Shown here: positions 11,462-20,134 of the stretch, one piece after another
Position numbering within the stretch: the stretch's first letter is position 1
How the letters are laid out: the number at the start of each line of letters is the position of its first letter
Source: Macrophomina tecta
Lineage: Eukaryota; Ascomycota; Dothideomycetes; Botryosphaeriales; Botryosphaeriaceae
Assembly: GCA_024180945.1 (NCBI GenBank)
Contig: JAKSGN010000007.1
Location: 806,001-870,000, forward strand
Length of the DNA stretch: 64,000 nucleotides
Reading direction: 5' to 3'
The notes under the pieces: generated by a model
What the model was told of the DNA's origin: nothing
Seen by the model: the letters and a program-made list of their open reading frames with translations, nothing else
Databases searched by the model: none
Translations under genes and position numbers: made by a program

Positions 11462-13293
11462 ACGTATTGGATAAGCGAGTGTGCCACCCATCAACAAAAC
11501 GCATCACCTTAGCTTCTATCAACCATGCAACAACCAAACCACGTGCAACCTCCCTTATATGAATCTCGTCTATTCTTAGCAAAGCAGGCTATCGATCAAG
11601 GCAGAATTCTGAGTAATCGGGGCGCTGCGGAGACGTATCACGTCAATCGAATGACTCTTAAGCGACGACGCGACGGGACCCATTCACGACGCGATTGCAC
11701 GCCCAATTCGCGAAAGCTTACCGATCCCGAGGAATCCGTAATTATTCGACGTATCCTCGACCTAGATTCACGAGGATTTCCCCCCCGGCTTCGTGACGTT
11801 GAAGATATGGCGAATAAACTACTCGCCGATCGTGCCGGAGGCAAGGTCGGAAAGAAATGGCCTACAAACTTCGTAAGGCGTACTCCCGAGCTAAAAACAC
11901 GCATAAATCGCAAGTACGACTACCAGCGAGCGAAATGCGAGGATCCTGAGATTATTACGAAGTGGTTTGAGCTCGTGCAGAATACAATCGCGAAGTACGG
12001 GATCGTGGACGGTGATATCTACAACTTCGACGAAATCGGCTTCCTTATGGGCATGATTGCAGCTGGAATGGTTGTCACAGCCTCTGAACGACGCGATCGA
12101 CCAAAATCAGTTCAGCCAGGCAATCGCGAGTGGGTTACGGTGATCCAAGGAGTCAACGCGCAGGGCTGGTCTATCCCGCCGTTCGTGATCTTTAAAGGCC
12201 AGTACCACCTCTCCGCTTGGTACAGCGAGGACATGCCACGCAATTGGGCCGTCGCATTAAGCGATAACGGTTGGACGACAAATGAACTTGGTCTGCAGTG
12301 GCTCGAGCACTTCGAAAAGCACACAAAGGACCGCGTAACTGGAGCATACCGCCTTCTGATTCTTGACGGCCATGAGAGTCACAATTCGGCCGAATTCGAC
12401 GCGTTTTGCCAGGAACACAAGATTATCGCGCTCTGTATGCCTGCGCATTCGTCCCACCTTCTCCAGCCACTCGATGTCGGCTGTTTTGCGCTGCTCAAGA
12501 AGGCGTATGGGAAGCAGATCGAAGACTTGATACGATCGCATATTAACCATATTACGAAGCTTGAGTTTCTACCCGCGTTTAGGGCCGCATTCGAAGCCGC
12601 ATTTACGAAGGAGCATGTCGTATCCTCATTCCGAGGTGCTGGATTAGTCCCACTCGGTCCAGAAGCGGTGCTTTCGAAGCTCGATGTTAAAATTCGGACA
12701 CCAACGCCCACCCTCCCGGAGGTCGCAAGTTGGGACTCCCAAACACCACACAACCCAGCCGAATTAGCGTCTCAAACTGAGCTAATTCGGGGCAAGATTG
12801 CAAGGCATCAGGATAGCTCACCAGCGCCAATCAATGAGGCGCTCGATCGGCTTGCAAAGGGGGCGCAAATGATGGCGCATTCGGCCGTACTTTTGCAAGC
12901 CGAAGTCGCAAATCTTCAAAAGGCAAATGAGGCCGCAACGCGACGCAAAAAAGGCCAAAAGAAGCGTATTCAGAAGCGAGGGACTCTTACAATTCAAGAA
13001 GGACGGGATTTAGTCGATAAAAGTGCTATTAACCAGCAGATTTTGGGGGAAACGTGCCAAAGTGATGGGCAAGCGGAGGGGCCTGCGAAGAAGCAAAGGC
13101 GATGTGGGCAATGCGGCGAGACTGGGCATAATTCTCGTACATGCCAAAAAGATGCGCAAACTACTATAGAATAGGCTGTATATTATAGATAGTCGATTTT
13201 ATAAGGCGTTGCGGAGTTATTCGTCTTTAAAGCGATCGAGCTTCGATGGGGTGGCACACTCGCTTGTCTGGCACACTCGCTTATCCGATACGT
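11462..13293 (+). mobile_element. Pogo/Fot element C, apparently intact
   Basis: 1832-bp element with termini starting ACGTATTGGATAAGCGAG and TA duplications at 11460-11461 and 13294-13295. The right end carries TGGCACACTCGCTT twice (starting 13252 and 13269, 17-bp period); the left end has one copy. It is the only pogo element in the window with a full-length uninterrupted transposase, so it is the best candidate for an active copy. Confidence 0.9.
11525..13174 (+). CDS. Pogo/Fot-family transposase, full length
   Basis: 549 residues with no stop or frameshift. Layout: N-terminal helix-turn-helix (about 10-70), CENP-B-type second HTH (about 75-140, including SRGFPPRLRDVEDMANKLL), DDE_1 nuclease about 160-400 with Asp positions in NFDEIGFLMG (near 166), LDGHESHNS (near 280) and LQPLDVGCF (near 316), then a coiled-coil-like segment and a CCHC knuckle CGQCGETGHNSRTC (about 525-540). 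Cuts and pastes the element at TA sites in the nucleus. One oddity is DEIG where the other three families here read DETG; this residue follows the catalytic Asp-Glu and may or may not matter. The start codon lies 63 bp inside the left terminus. Confidence 0.9.
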   Translation: MQQPNHVQPPLYESRLFLAKQAIDQGRILSNRGAAETYHVNRMTLKRRRDGTHSRRDCTPNSRKLTDPEESVIIRRILDLDSRGFPPRLRDVEDMANKLLADRAGGKVGKKWPTNFVRRTPELKTRINRKYDYQRAKCEDPEIITKWFELVQNTIAKYGIVDGDIYNFDEIGFLMGMIAAGMVVTASERRDRPKSVQPGNREWVTVIQGVNAQGWSIPPFVIFKGQYHLSAWYSEDMPRNWAVALSDNGWTTNELGLQWLEHFEKHTKDRVTGAYRLLILDGHESHNSAEFDAFCQEHKIIALCMPAHSSHLLQPLDVGCFALLKKAYGKQIEDLIRSHINHITKLEFLPAFRAAFEAAFTKEHVVSSFRGAGLVPLGPEAVLSKLDVKIRTPTPTLPEVASWDSQTPHNPAELASQTELIRGKIARHQDSSPAPINEALDRLAKGAQMMAHSAVLLQAEVANLQKANEAATRRKKGQKKRIQKRGTLTIQEGRDLVDKSAINQQILGETCQSDGQAEGPAKKQRRCGQCGETGHNSRTCQKDAQTTIE

Positions 13294-13430
13294 TATATTA
13301 CGCATCTTCAGTTACTGGGTGAGAAGTCATCGTCATTACCTTCTCTTATAATAATCGAGCTCAATTCTTTCTCTAGTGTAGTCTATATAAATCCAGAGAA
13401 TGCCGAAAGTGCCCGCCTTGCATAGGTTTC

Positions 13431-13979
13431 GTGGTACATCATATGATCATTAGTTCGCGAAAAATGACTTCTTCACTGTCGTTCCCCCAGCTCGAACTTG
13501 TCTGCATCCTCCGTCTCGATATCGACCCCAAGGGTCCTGGAGCGAGTGGCTCCTTCCGTTGGTTTAATATTGTCAGCGGGTCCTCTATATCGACTGAGGC
13601 TTTGCCATCGAAGCTCGACCTGGAAGTACTCCCGGGAAGCGGCGATCTTGCTACCCTGCATCCCGAACACGCTGTCCTATCTCTCAACGTTCGCGTCGTT
13701 GCTCAAGACAGAGCTAAGAACGACTTGTATTTGTTCGAAGGCCGTGGCTCCGTCGACACATCATGCAAGATGGTCCAGGATATCTTGAACGGGGCGAAGA
13801 CGGCACGGACGACGCACTACGGAGAGGGAAGCATGCTAGAGACCATTACCTGCAGCACTTCCAGCAAGGAGTTCGGGTGGATCAACTTTGCCAACCTCAT
13901 CGCAGACGGGACGGTTGGTGGTGGAGGATGGGGTGTTTGTGGCGGTCGAGTTACGTCTGTTCAGGGTCGTCAGTTCTAG
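13431..13979 (+). CDS. DUF3237-like small protein
   Basis: Single-exon frame of 182 residues; the Met at codon 12 (MTSSLSFPQLELV) is the more natural start. The pattern F-P-x-LE near the start, alternating strands, a central LNVRVVAQD strand, LYLFEGRGSV, and FGWINFANLIADG near the C terminus fits the DUF3237 beta-barrel family common in fungi, whose biochemical role is unknown. It lies only 138 bp beyond the right end of pogo element C. The Gly-rich C-terminus (VGGGGWGVCGG) differs from what I expect for the family, so the 3' end may be altered. Confidence 0.45.
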   Translation: MVHHMIISSRKMTSSLSFPQLELVCILRLDIDPKGPGASGSFRWFNIVSGSSISTEALPSKLDLEVLPGSGDLATLHPEHAVLSLNVRVVAQDRAKNDLYLFEGRGSVDTSCKMVQDILNGAKTARTTHYGEGSMLETITCSTSSKEFGWINFANLIADGTVGGGGWGVCGGRVTSVQGRQF

Positions 13980-14431
13980 ACACAGCCATATCCCAGAAAT
14001 GGTGGAGCAGATGCTGAAGCTTGGCGTTTCACGATCCGACGAATGATCGGATGCTTGTAAATTATCGTAGTAGTAGGGGGAAAGAGGATTGTGATGGAAT
14101 TCGTGTTTGATCGGTCGTAATCGATGAATTATTGATTGCTTGGTTGCTGAGGCGCTGTTGGTGTTGATTCCCAAGACATCTCAGAACGGGTGACTAAGCT
14201 TATATACTATCCAATAACACTATAAAGGAGGCGGTTGAGCTCATTTTGCACCAAAAGGGTATGTTGTTGTCGCATTCTGCTATATAATAGTACACGAGTT
14301 CAAGTTCTGTCAACCATCATCACCATTTGCCGTCATTATTGGCCATTATTTGCTGTTCCACTACACGTATTAACTAGTTAGTATTTGCTTTTCTATTACG
14401 CTTTTCATACCTTTAAACGTAGCACAACTGT
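13980..14431. other. Intergenic, nothing recognised
   Basis: 452 bases of 3' flank with no open frame of note, ending at the ACTGT target duplication (14427-14431) of a solo LTR. Confidence 0.5.
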
Positions 14432-14656
14432 TGTTGGATCTGGGTGAAGAGTAGTGAGGTCAGAAAAGAGAGTAGATTCTGCCTGTCTCCTGAGAGGGAG
14501 GGAGGTAGGCTCTGCTTATATACATAAATGAGTGCTTGAGTAACCGAGGAGAATAGAAGCCGATATTGCTATCCGATGCTTGTGAAGATGAGGAGTAGTG
14601 AGGAGGTGGCAAAGAGTAGAAGCTGATCTGAGGCAGTAAGGCAAAATAGTCTGACA
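14432..14656 (-). repeat. Solo Copia LTR, TSD ACTGT
   Basis: 225 bp in minus orientation, matching the LTRs of the Copia element at 19832-28053 (shared blocks such as CAGGAGACAGGCAGAATC and GCATCGGATAGCAATATCGG, read on the minus strand). Starts TGTTGGATC and ends GTCTGACA on the plus strand. Flanked by the direct 5-bp repeat ACTGT (14427-14431 and 14657-14661), so it is a genuine insertion reduced by LTR-LTR recombination. Confidence 0.9.
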
Positions 14657-14791
14657 ACTGTTTACAGACGTCACAGGGTCCTTCACAATCGTGTATATAA
14701 AGAGTAGCTTTAGCATCATTTAATGAGACAGCGGTGCACCTCAATTCCTCCCTATTCAAAAGAACGTTATTCTGTATTCTAGAACACCTTC

Positions 14792-15043
14792 CGTCGAATT
14801 AATTTGCCTCACTGCCTCACGCGTAACACTCTTTTGGGCATCAAGATCAGTATCTACTCTTTGTCATCTCCTCACTACTCCTCATTTTCGCAAGCTTCGG
14901 ATAGCAACATCGGCATCTATTCTCCCCGGTTATTCAAGCACTCATTTATGTATAGAAGAACGCGTACCTCTCTCCCTCTCAGGCGACATGCAGAATCTAC
15001 GCTTTCTTCTGACGTCACTATTCTTCACTCATAAAGCCCAACA
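14792..15043 (+). repeat. Diverged LTR of the same Copia family
   Basis: Plus-orientation relative of the 19832-20057 LTR, recognised by TTATTCAAGCACTCATTTAT, ATCTACTCTTTG and the CCAACA end. It differs at many sites and contains an extra stretch near 14821-14845. No target duplication is visible, so this is an older copy than the solo LTR just upstream. Confidence 0.75.
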
Positions 15044-16441
15044 GAAGATTATGTTTTCGGCGGTATGCCATAAACTGAAGCTCACGCAAACCTGAAGCAA
15101 CTTTACGAAAACTGGATATTGGAAGGCAATTCACCACAAAAAAATTTCAGCTGAGGCCAAGATACTCCGGAAATTCAAATCCGTCCGAAAGCACTTACCG
15201 AAAGAAGCATCCCAGCTAGTGCTTGATTTCTTCAAGTTTCGGAACGCAGTCGAGGGAAAATTCCTTCACCAATTCCGCCGTCTGCAGCTTTTTCGCCACG
15301 GCAGGCCGAGGCTTAAGAGTCTTGCTTGCTGGGAACCCGGAGGTACGAGGGTGCAGTACCGTATCGAGCCAATAGCGACCTGCTACTCCGCCTATTTATG
15401 CTCTTCGTGTGGCAATATTATTGGGAAAATCAGCAATTGGAGCGGTCGTTCTGAGCGGCCACCTTTGCAAATCGGAGTTGTTGCCGTTAAGAAGCCTCGG
15501 TAGAGCGACAAGGCGCCTTGTCTGCAGACCAGCCCCGGTGCTCTTGGCCTACCGTTAGTTTTTCAACACCATCCGATCAAGCGAGCTTTTCTGATTCTAC
15601 TGCAAGTAGCATTTCAGGATCCGGGACGTAGAATAAGGGTTATGGCGTAAAGTAATGAAGATGATCACAAACGAGAAAATCTACAGGCTTCCAGCGGTGG
15701 TTCGAACAGACAGCAAGCAAGCCAACAAACGGAACGTTGACTGGACTGCTATCATCCCGCAGCACAACAGCCTTAGCAATTCATGCTTAGGGACAAGCCT
15801 GTTCCGGAAACATACCTTGTGGATCTGCAGATCGAAGGACGTATTATAGAAGTTACAATGCTCTGGAAAGCAGACATGGTACTGTCGCAATTGGTGGCGT
15901 AGTTAAGTGAGTTTAGCTCTTTGAGAATGAGCGTATCGATTGAGAGGAAGTTGCCTGAGGCTCTTCATATATACTCTTTTTGCTACTCTAAACTAGAATC
16001 TATTGTGTATGGATCTTTGCTTGGTGCTGGTTGAGGTTTTGTTTCGGGGTTGATAGAAGTTTTCACATGACGTCTCTTTGCAACGAGTACCCGACAGCCC
16101 TTTTCCATCGTCCAGAAATATTTAGATTCAGCTAAACGAGGGTTGGGTTCACGTACTCTTCCAGATCATTCTCGCCAGAGCGCTCTAATATGAATCCGAG
16201 AGGGTATACGGCAATGGTCGATACGTAAACAGGGCAGGTTCTCCACCACGAGAACCAGCGGACGATTCCATGAGGGGTTCCGGATCGACGATCCTTTGTC
16301 TATTGCCTTACAGAATCGATCGCGCACTATCGATCAGGAGTGTGTGCCATTACTTATATCGCCTTCGCAGAGCAGAGATTATTGACTGTGTGCGGCGTGT
16401 TCGGCTCAATGACAAGGCATTGCAAAATGGCTCAGCTGAAA
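15044..16441. other. No supportable gene
   Basis: 1.4 kb downstream of the Est1-like gene. Several frames of 60-140 codons occur on both strands but none has a recognisable domain. Confidence 0.5.
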
Positions 16442-18368
16442 TTAAGGAGAACAATTTCTATCCATCGCCTCACCGGAGCGACTGGCACTCCAATTCTGAC
16501 CAGATCTGTCATAACTCAAACCAAGGTCTCTCTGCTACGGAATTAGCCTCAAAGTGGTGGATCAATGGAATAAGAAAAGAACTTACCGAAGCGAGACGGA
16601 CCCCAAGCCATAGGATTCTCTCGGTCCGTGACCTTATGGTCGAGGCGAGCTCTAACATCCGTTCCTCCTCATCCACTACGCAGTTGAACCAGGTAGCCGG
16701 ATAATACGAATGAGCCCATAACTGACCCCTGACGAGATAGTCTTCCGGCAATGGCCGGGAATCCTCTTCTCCTTCGCGAATGAAAGTAAAGGATTCAATA
16801 GCTGGCGTTATTTTCTCCGACTTTGCTAGAGTATTGAGGAAGAAGGCAAATTCCTTCCATTGGACGTATTTGAAAATGTAGGACGTATTGGATGGAAGCG
16901 TTGAAAGTTGAGTCAGGAAAGCGAGCAGGATGTGAAAATGAGTCAGGACATTTTTATCGCTGGAGCGCCGGAGGACAACGTTCAAGGTATCGAAAGTGAG
17001 ACGACAGGCGCAAGGAAAGGTGGTGGCGGTCTGGAGGTCGAGTTTCGGGTCGTCCAGCGCGGTATTCAGGTCGTCCAGCTCGGGTTGTGCCGGCGGCAGG
17101 ACCGTGCGCAGATTATGGCCCTCAAGCTCGTCGTTTCTTTCAACTTGGTCACGTATAACATTTTGCAGTTGGGTTGCAAAAGCGAGCCGGAGGAAGTTAT
17201 CCTCGCTGCCGTAGTCGAACAGGCTGGCGATGTTTGCAATGGCCATATACGCTCCTTGCTCCTTCCACTTTGAGGTAACGCGCCCGATGCTGCTGTCCAG
17301 TTGTCCAATAAAGTCGGTCAGGCCAAGGTCAAATTTAGGCTGGAACCCAGGACCTTTTTCGAAAAGTAAACTGTGAGCACGTATGAAGCTGGTTTCGACG
17401 GGAAGAGAATGGGAATAAGTCGTATTTGAGCGGTCGAGGATGGGATCGAAAAGGGTAAGAATGGAATCGCGCGCGCTCATGAATGGGTGGACGCAGGTAA
17501 GGGATCGGCAGTAATAGTAAAGCTGCTGAAGGGCGTTGGGCCGCGCTAGGATGGCCAGGTGGTGATAGAGACGGCCAATGGTGGGGCTCTTGTCCGCGGC
17601 TTTGCTGTACCAGAAGCGTGCAACGCTTGCCCACGTTTGGCGGCCCCGGAGATCCTCGTCTTCGATAGTCATACGGTAACGGCCGAGATCTCCGAGGCAT
17701 TCGATCCAAGTGTCCTCAAAAGCGGGGATGATTTCGTACAGAAGCGCCATCATTTGGTAAGCCACATAGACGAAAGTGACCATGTACTCTAGGGATTCGG
17801 GTAGGCAATGACGAAGGAGCTCCAGGAAAGAATGGATGCCATGCTTCCACATGCGGGCCGGCATGGAGTACTTAGCTGCCAGCCGGCGTAGTGCCTTGCT
17901 GGCTGAGGGATGTTGCGACGCCAAAAAGAAATCGTGATGCTCGTTGAGCAAATTCCTGTGCAATGCGATGAGGGCCTGCCAGTGGTCCGGCCCCAGTCCG
18001 GGCTGCTGGCCCGAAACGGGGTCTTGCTCAGCTGTCGCCTGGGCGTTATCGACGTGGATACACTTCGATTCTAATATGGTGAGGCCGGCGTAGATAAATT
18101 TGATCTCGTCTGCGAGCTCCTCCTGAGAGATAGGGCGCGGGTCCGGCTGGAGGACCAGCTCGGGCCAGGCCTCGTTCGACGGCGGTGGCAAAACACCTTC
18201 TTGGCCGTGTATCGAAGGTAGGACTGGGCTCCCCGCAGGTGGGACTGACGTGGGCGAAGCAGATGAGTGAGCGCGATCACTCCCTGCCTCGGACTTTTGA
18301 TGGAGCTCATCATCGAAGGAAAGGCAAGCGTGGCTTTCACTGCCTGACTGCGCCAGAGTACTAGACAT
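16442..18368 (-). CDS. Est1/SMG7-like protein (Est1 DNA/RNA-binding domain)
   Basis: Exon 1 is 18368-16587 and exon 2 is 16531-16442; the 55-nt intron has GTAAGT, GCTAAT and GCAG, and splicing gives 622-623 residues instead of the unspliced 619. Residues about 225-310 carry the signature of the Est1 DNA/RNA-binding region: GRYRMTIEDED, WASVARFWYSKAADKSP, GRLYHHLAILARPN, then SARDSILTLFDPIL. This domain is known from telomerase-associated Est1 and the nonsense-decay factors SMG5-7. Filamentous ascomycetes have several dispersed paralogues of unclear role, and the short N-terminal disordered region plus absence of a C-terminal PIN domain fits that group. It is an apparently intact host gene inside a transposon-dense stretch. 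The telomere or decay role is family inference only. Confidence 0.8.
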
Positions 18369-19275
18369 AGGTTACGCTTATGGTGGGCTTTTGTAAGCTT
18401 TTCAGGTATTAGTGATTATAACGTGAAGGCATGTACCAATTGCACAGGCGTAAGAGATGAAAAGCTTACGTGTTGGCGGTGTGTGGGCAAATAAATGTTG
18501 GCTATAGCGTTGGCTGGAGAATGTGCACCGGCGGCGTAAGTGATCTTTGCAAGGAACTGATACACGGCCAGTTTTCAATATCAATACTGAAGCGGCATAC
18601 TTATACCCCTTGTTTTGGGGGCGGAGGCCTGTAGGCAGACAGTTCGAATCTGTGGCGTCACCCAACAGAAAGCAGGCAAACGATTTCTAGCCACCAGGCA
18701 GCCAATCGACCGAACTAAGTTTCCTCCGAGGTTCCTGGCATAGTTCATGCATGACCGCATGCCAAGTAAGGCGGCCCGCTCGATGGGTACTGATGAGTGC
18801 GGCAGGGGCGCATCGTTGGAAAGCGACTATGCGATGATTGTCTCGAGATTGGCCAAAGCAAATTATCAGTTGGATCCTCAAATCCACGCTTTCATAAATT
18901 GATGCATGCTACCCATGGCAGTAAGAACGCCACGTAGCACGCGCGGGCCCCTTCATGCTGTGCCATGCAATTGGAGCAGCCCCCCAGCCCGGAAATATGC
19001 ACGGATCTGATTCGGAGGGCATTAGCGGAGAGGGGCGTACGGCCATCTTCTCGAATACGGTGATGTAGCTGCATCCCAGAGAAGCCAGCGGTATGTACGA
19101 GGGTGATGGAGTTAGTGCTTGATCGGTCAGAGTCGATAATTCAGTTACTCGACTGCTTGGTTCTTCTGGCGCCTCTGGTTTTGAGTCCCAAGGCGTCTCA
19201 GACGGAATGAATTAGCGAACAGGCTTATCCAACAACACAAAAGAGGTCATGGAGCTCATTCCCCAATCAAATATT
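18369..19275. other. Intergenic, no gene recognised
   Basis: About 0.9 kb upstream of the Est1-like gene. Contains its presumed promoter and several unremarkable frames under 90 codons. A T-arm-like GTTCGAATC near 18645 does not fold into a tRNA. Confidence 0.5.
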
Positions 19276-19516
19276 TGTTGGAATTGGGTGAGTGAAAGGC
19301 AGTGAGGTCAGAAAGAGAGTAGATTCTGCCTGTCTCCTAAGAGGGAGGCCGGAAGGCTTGCTTATATACATGAGTGATAGCTACATAACCGAGGATACTA
19401 AAGATCCGAGGGAGAGTGTCGATGCGGGGTTGGACATCAAAAAGTGTTGTTGCCTAAAGGATAGAATATTCGAGATAAATGAGATGCCTGAGGTAGTAAG
19501 GCAAGAAAGTCTGACA
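19276..19516 (-). repeat. Solo Copia LTR, TSD ATATT
   Basis: 241 bp, minus orientation, related to but diverged from the 19832 LTR (shared CTGCCTGTCTCCT and AAGTCTGACA). Flanked by ATATT on both sides (19271-19275 and 19517-19521). Only 315 bp separates it from the head of the full Copia element, which lies in the opposite orientation. Confidence 0.9.
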
Positions 19517-19622
19517 ATATTTTGTCATCATACTGCAAACCAGGGCTAACGAAACCTTTGGCAAATGCTCCTGCCCCAGGATTATTATTATGGCAACCAG
19601 CACCGTCGATAAATACAATCAT
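19517..19622 (-). pseudogene. RNase H-like N-terminal fragment
   Basis: Short minus-strand frame beginning MIVFIDGAGCHNNNPGAGAF, which resembles the first strand and catalytic Asp of fungal RNase H-fold proteins. The solo LTR at 19276-19516 has inserted just downstream and no continuation is evident beyond it. It could be chance; evidence is the one motif. Confidence 0.3.
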
Positions 19623-19831
19623 CAGGAAATCTATTTTTGTTGGGTTAGGACTTGAAGGGTAATGAATAAAATGGCTGCTGCCTGTACGAAAATACTGGAA
19701 GAAGAGGCTACGTACTCAGGAGATTGATCGCTGGTGAGCTATTCATAGTGTGGCGCGTGTGTGAAGTTTAATTTCCCTCGCAAACACGAGCCCGCCAGCA
19801 CATTCCGAATTTCAGATTGCGAATGTCTTAT

Positions 19832-20057
19832 TGTCAGACTATTTTGCCTTACTGCCTCAGATCAGCATCTACTCTTTGCCACCTCCTCACTACTCCTCAT
19901 CTTCACAAGCATCGGATAGCAATATCGGCTTCTATTCTCCTCGGTTATTCAAGCACTCATTTATGTATATAAGCAAGCCTACTTACCTCCCTCTCAGGAG
20001 ACAGGCAGAATCTACTCTTTTCTGACCTCACTACTCTTCACTCAACACAATCCAACA
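19832..20057 (+). repeat. Copia 5' LTR
   Basis: 226 bp, starts TGTCAGAC and ends AATCCAACA. A TATA-like TATGTATATAAG lies near 19964-19975 and would mark the U3/R transcription start. Identical to the 3' LTR except that its fourth base from the end is A instead of T. Confidence 0.92.
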
Positions 20058-20074
20058 GTTATGAGCCCGGGGAG
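20058..20074 (+). other. Primer binding site for an initiator-Met tRNA fragment
   Basis: The bases directly after the 5' LTR, GTTATGAGCCCGG, are complementary to the anticodon stem-loop of eukaryotic initiator tRNA-Met (CCGGGCTCATAAC), not to its CCA end. Priming by a tRNA-iMet half molecule is established for Drosophila copia. The assignment here rests on that complementarity. Confidence 0.65.
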
Positions 20075-20134
20075 CGCCAAGACTACCCCACTTCTAAGCT
20101 CTTTGCTGATCAACTCTTCTACTCAACTGAGTAC

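Noticed and set aside
18640..18662. Possible tRNA gene from a GTTCGAATC T-arm motif
   Set aside because: No acceptor stem partner, D-arm or anticodon arm could be found at the right distances on either strand.
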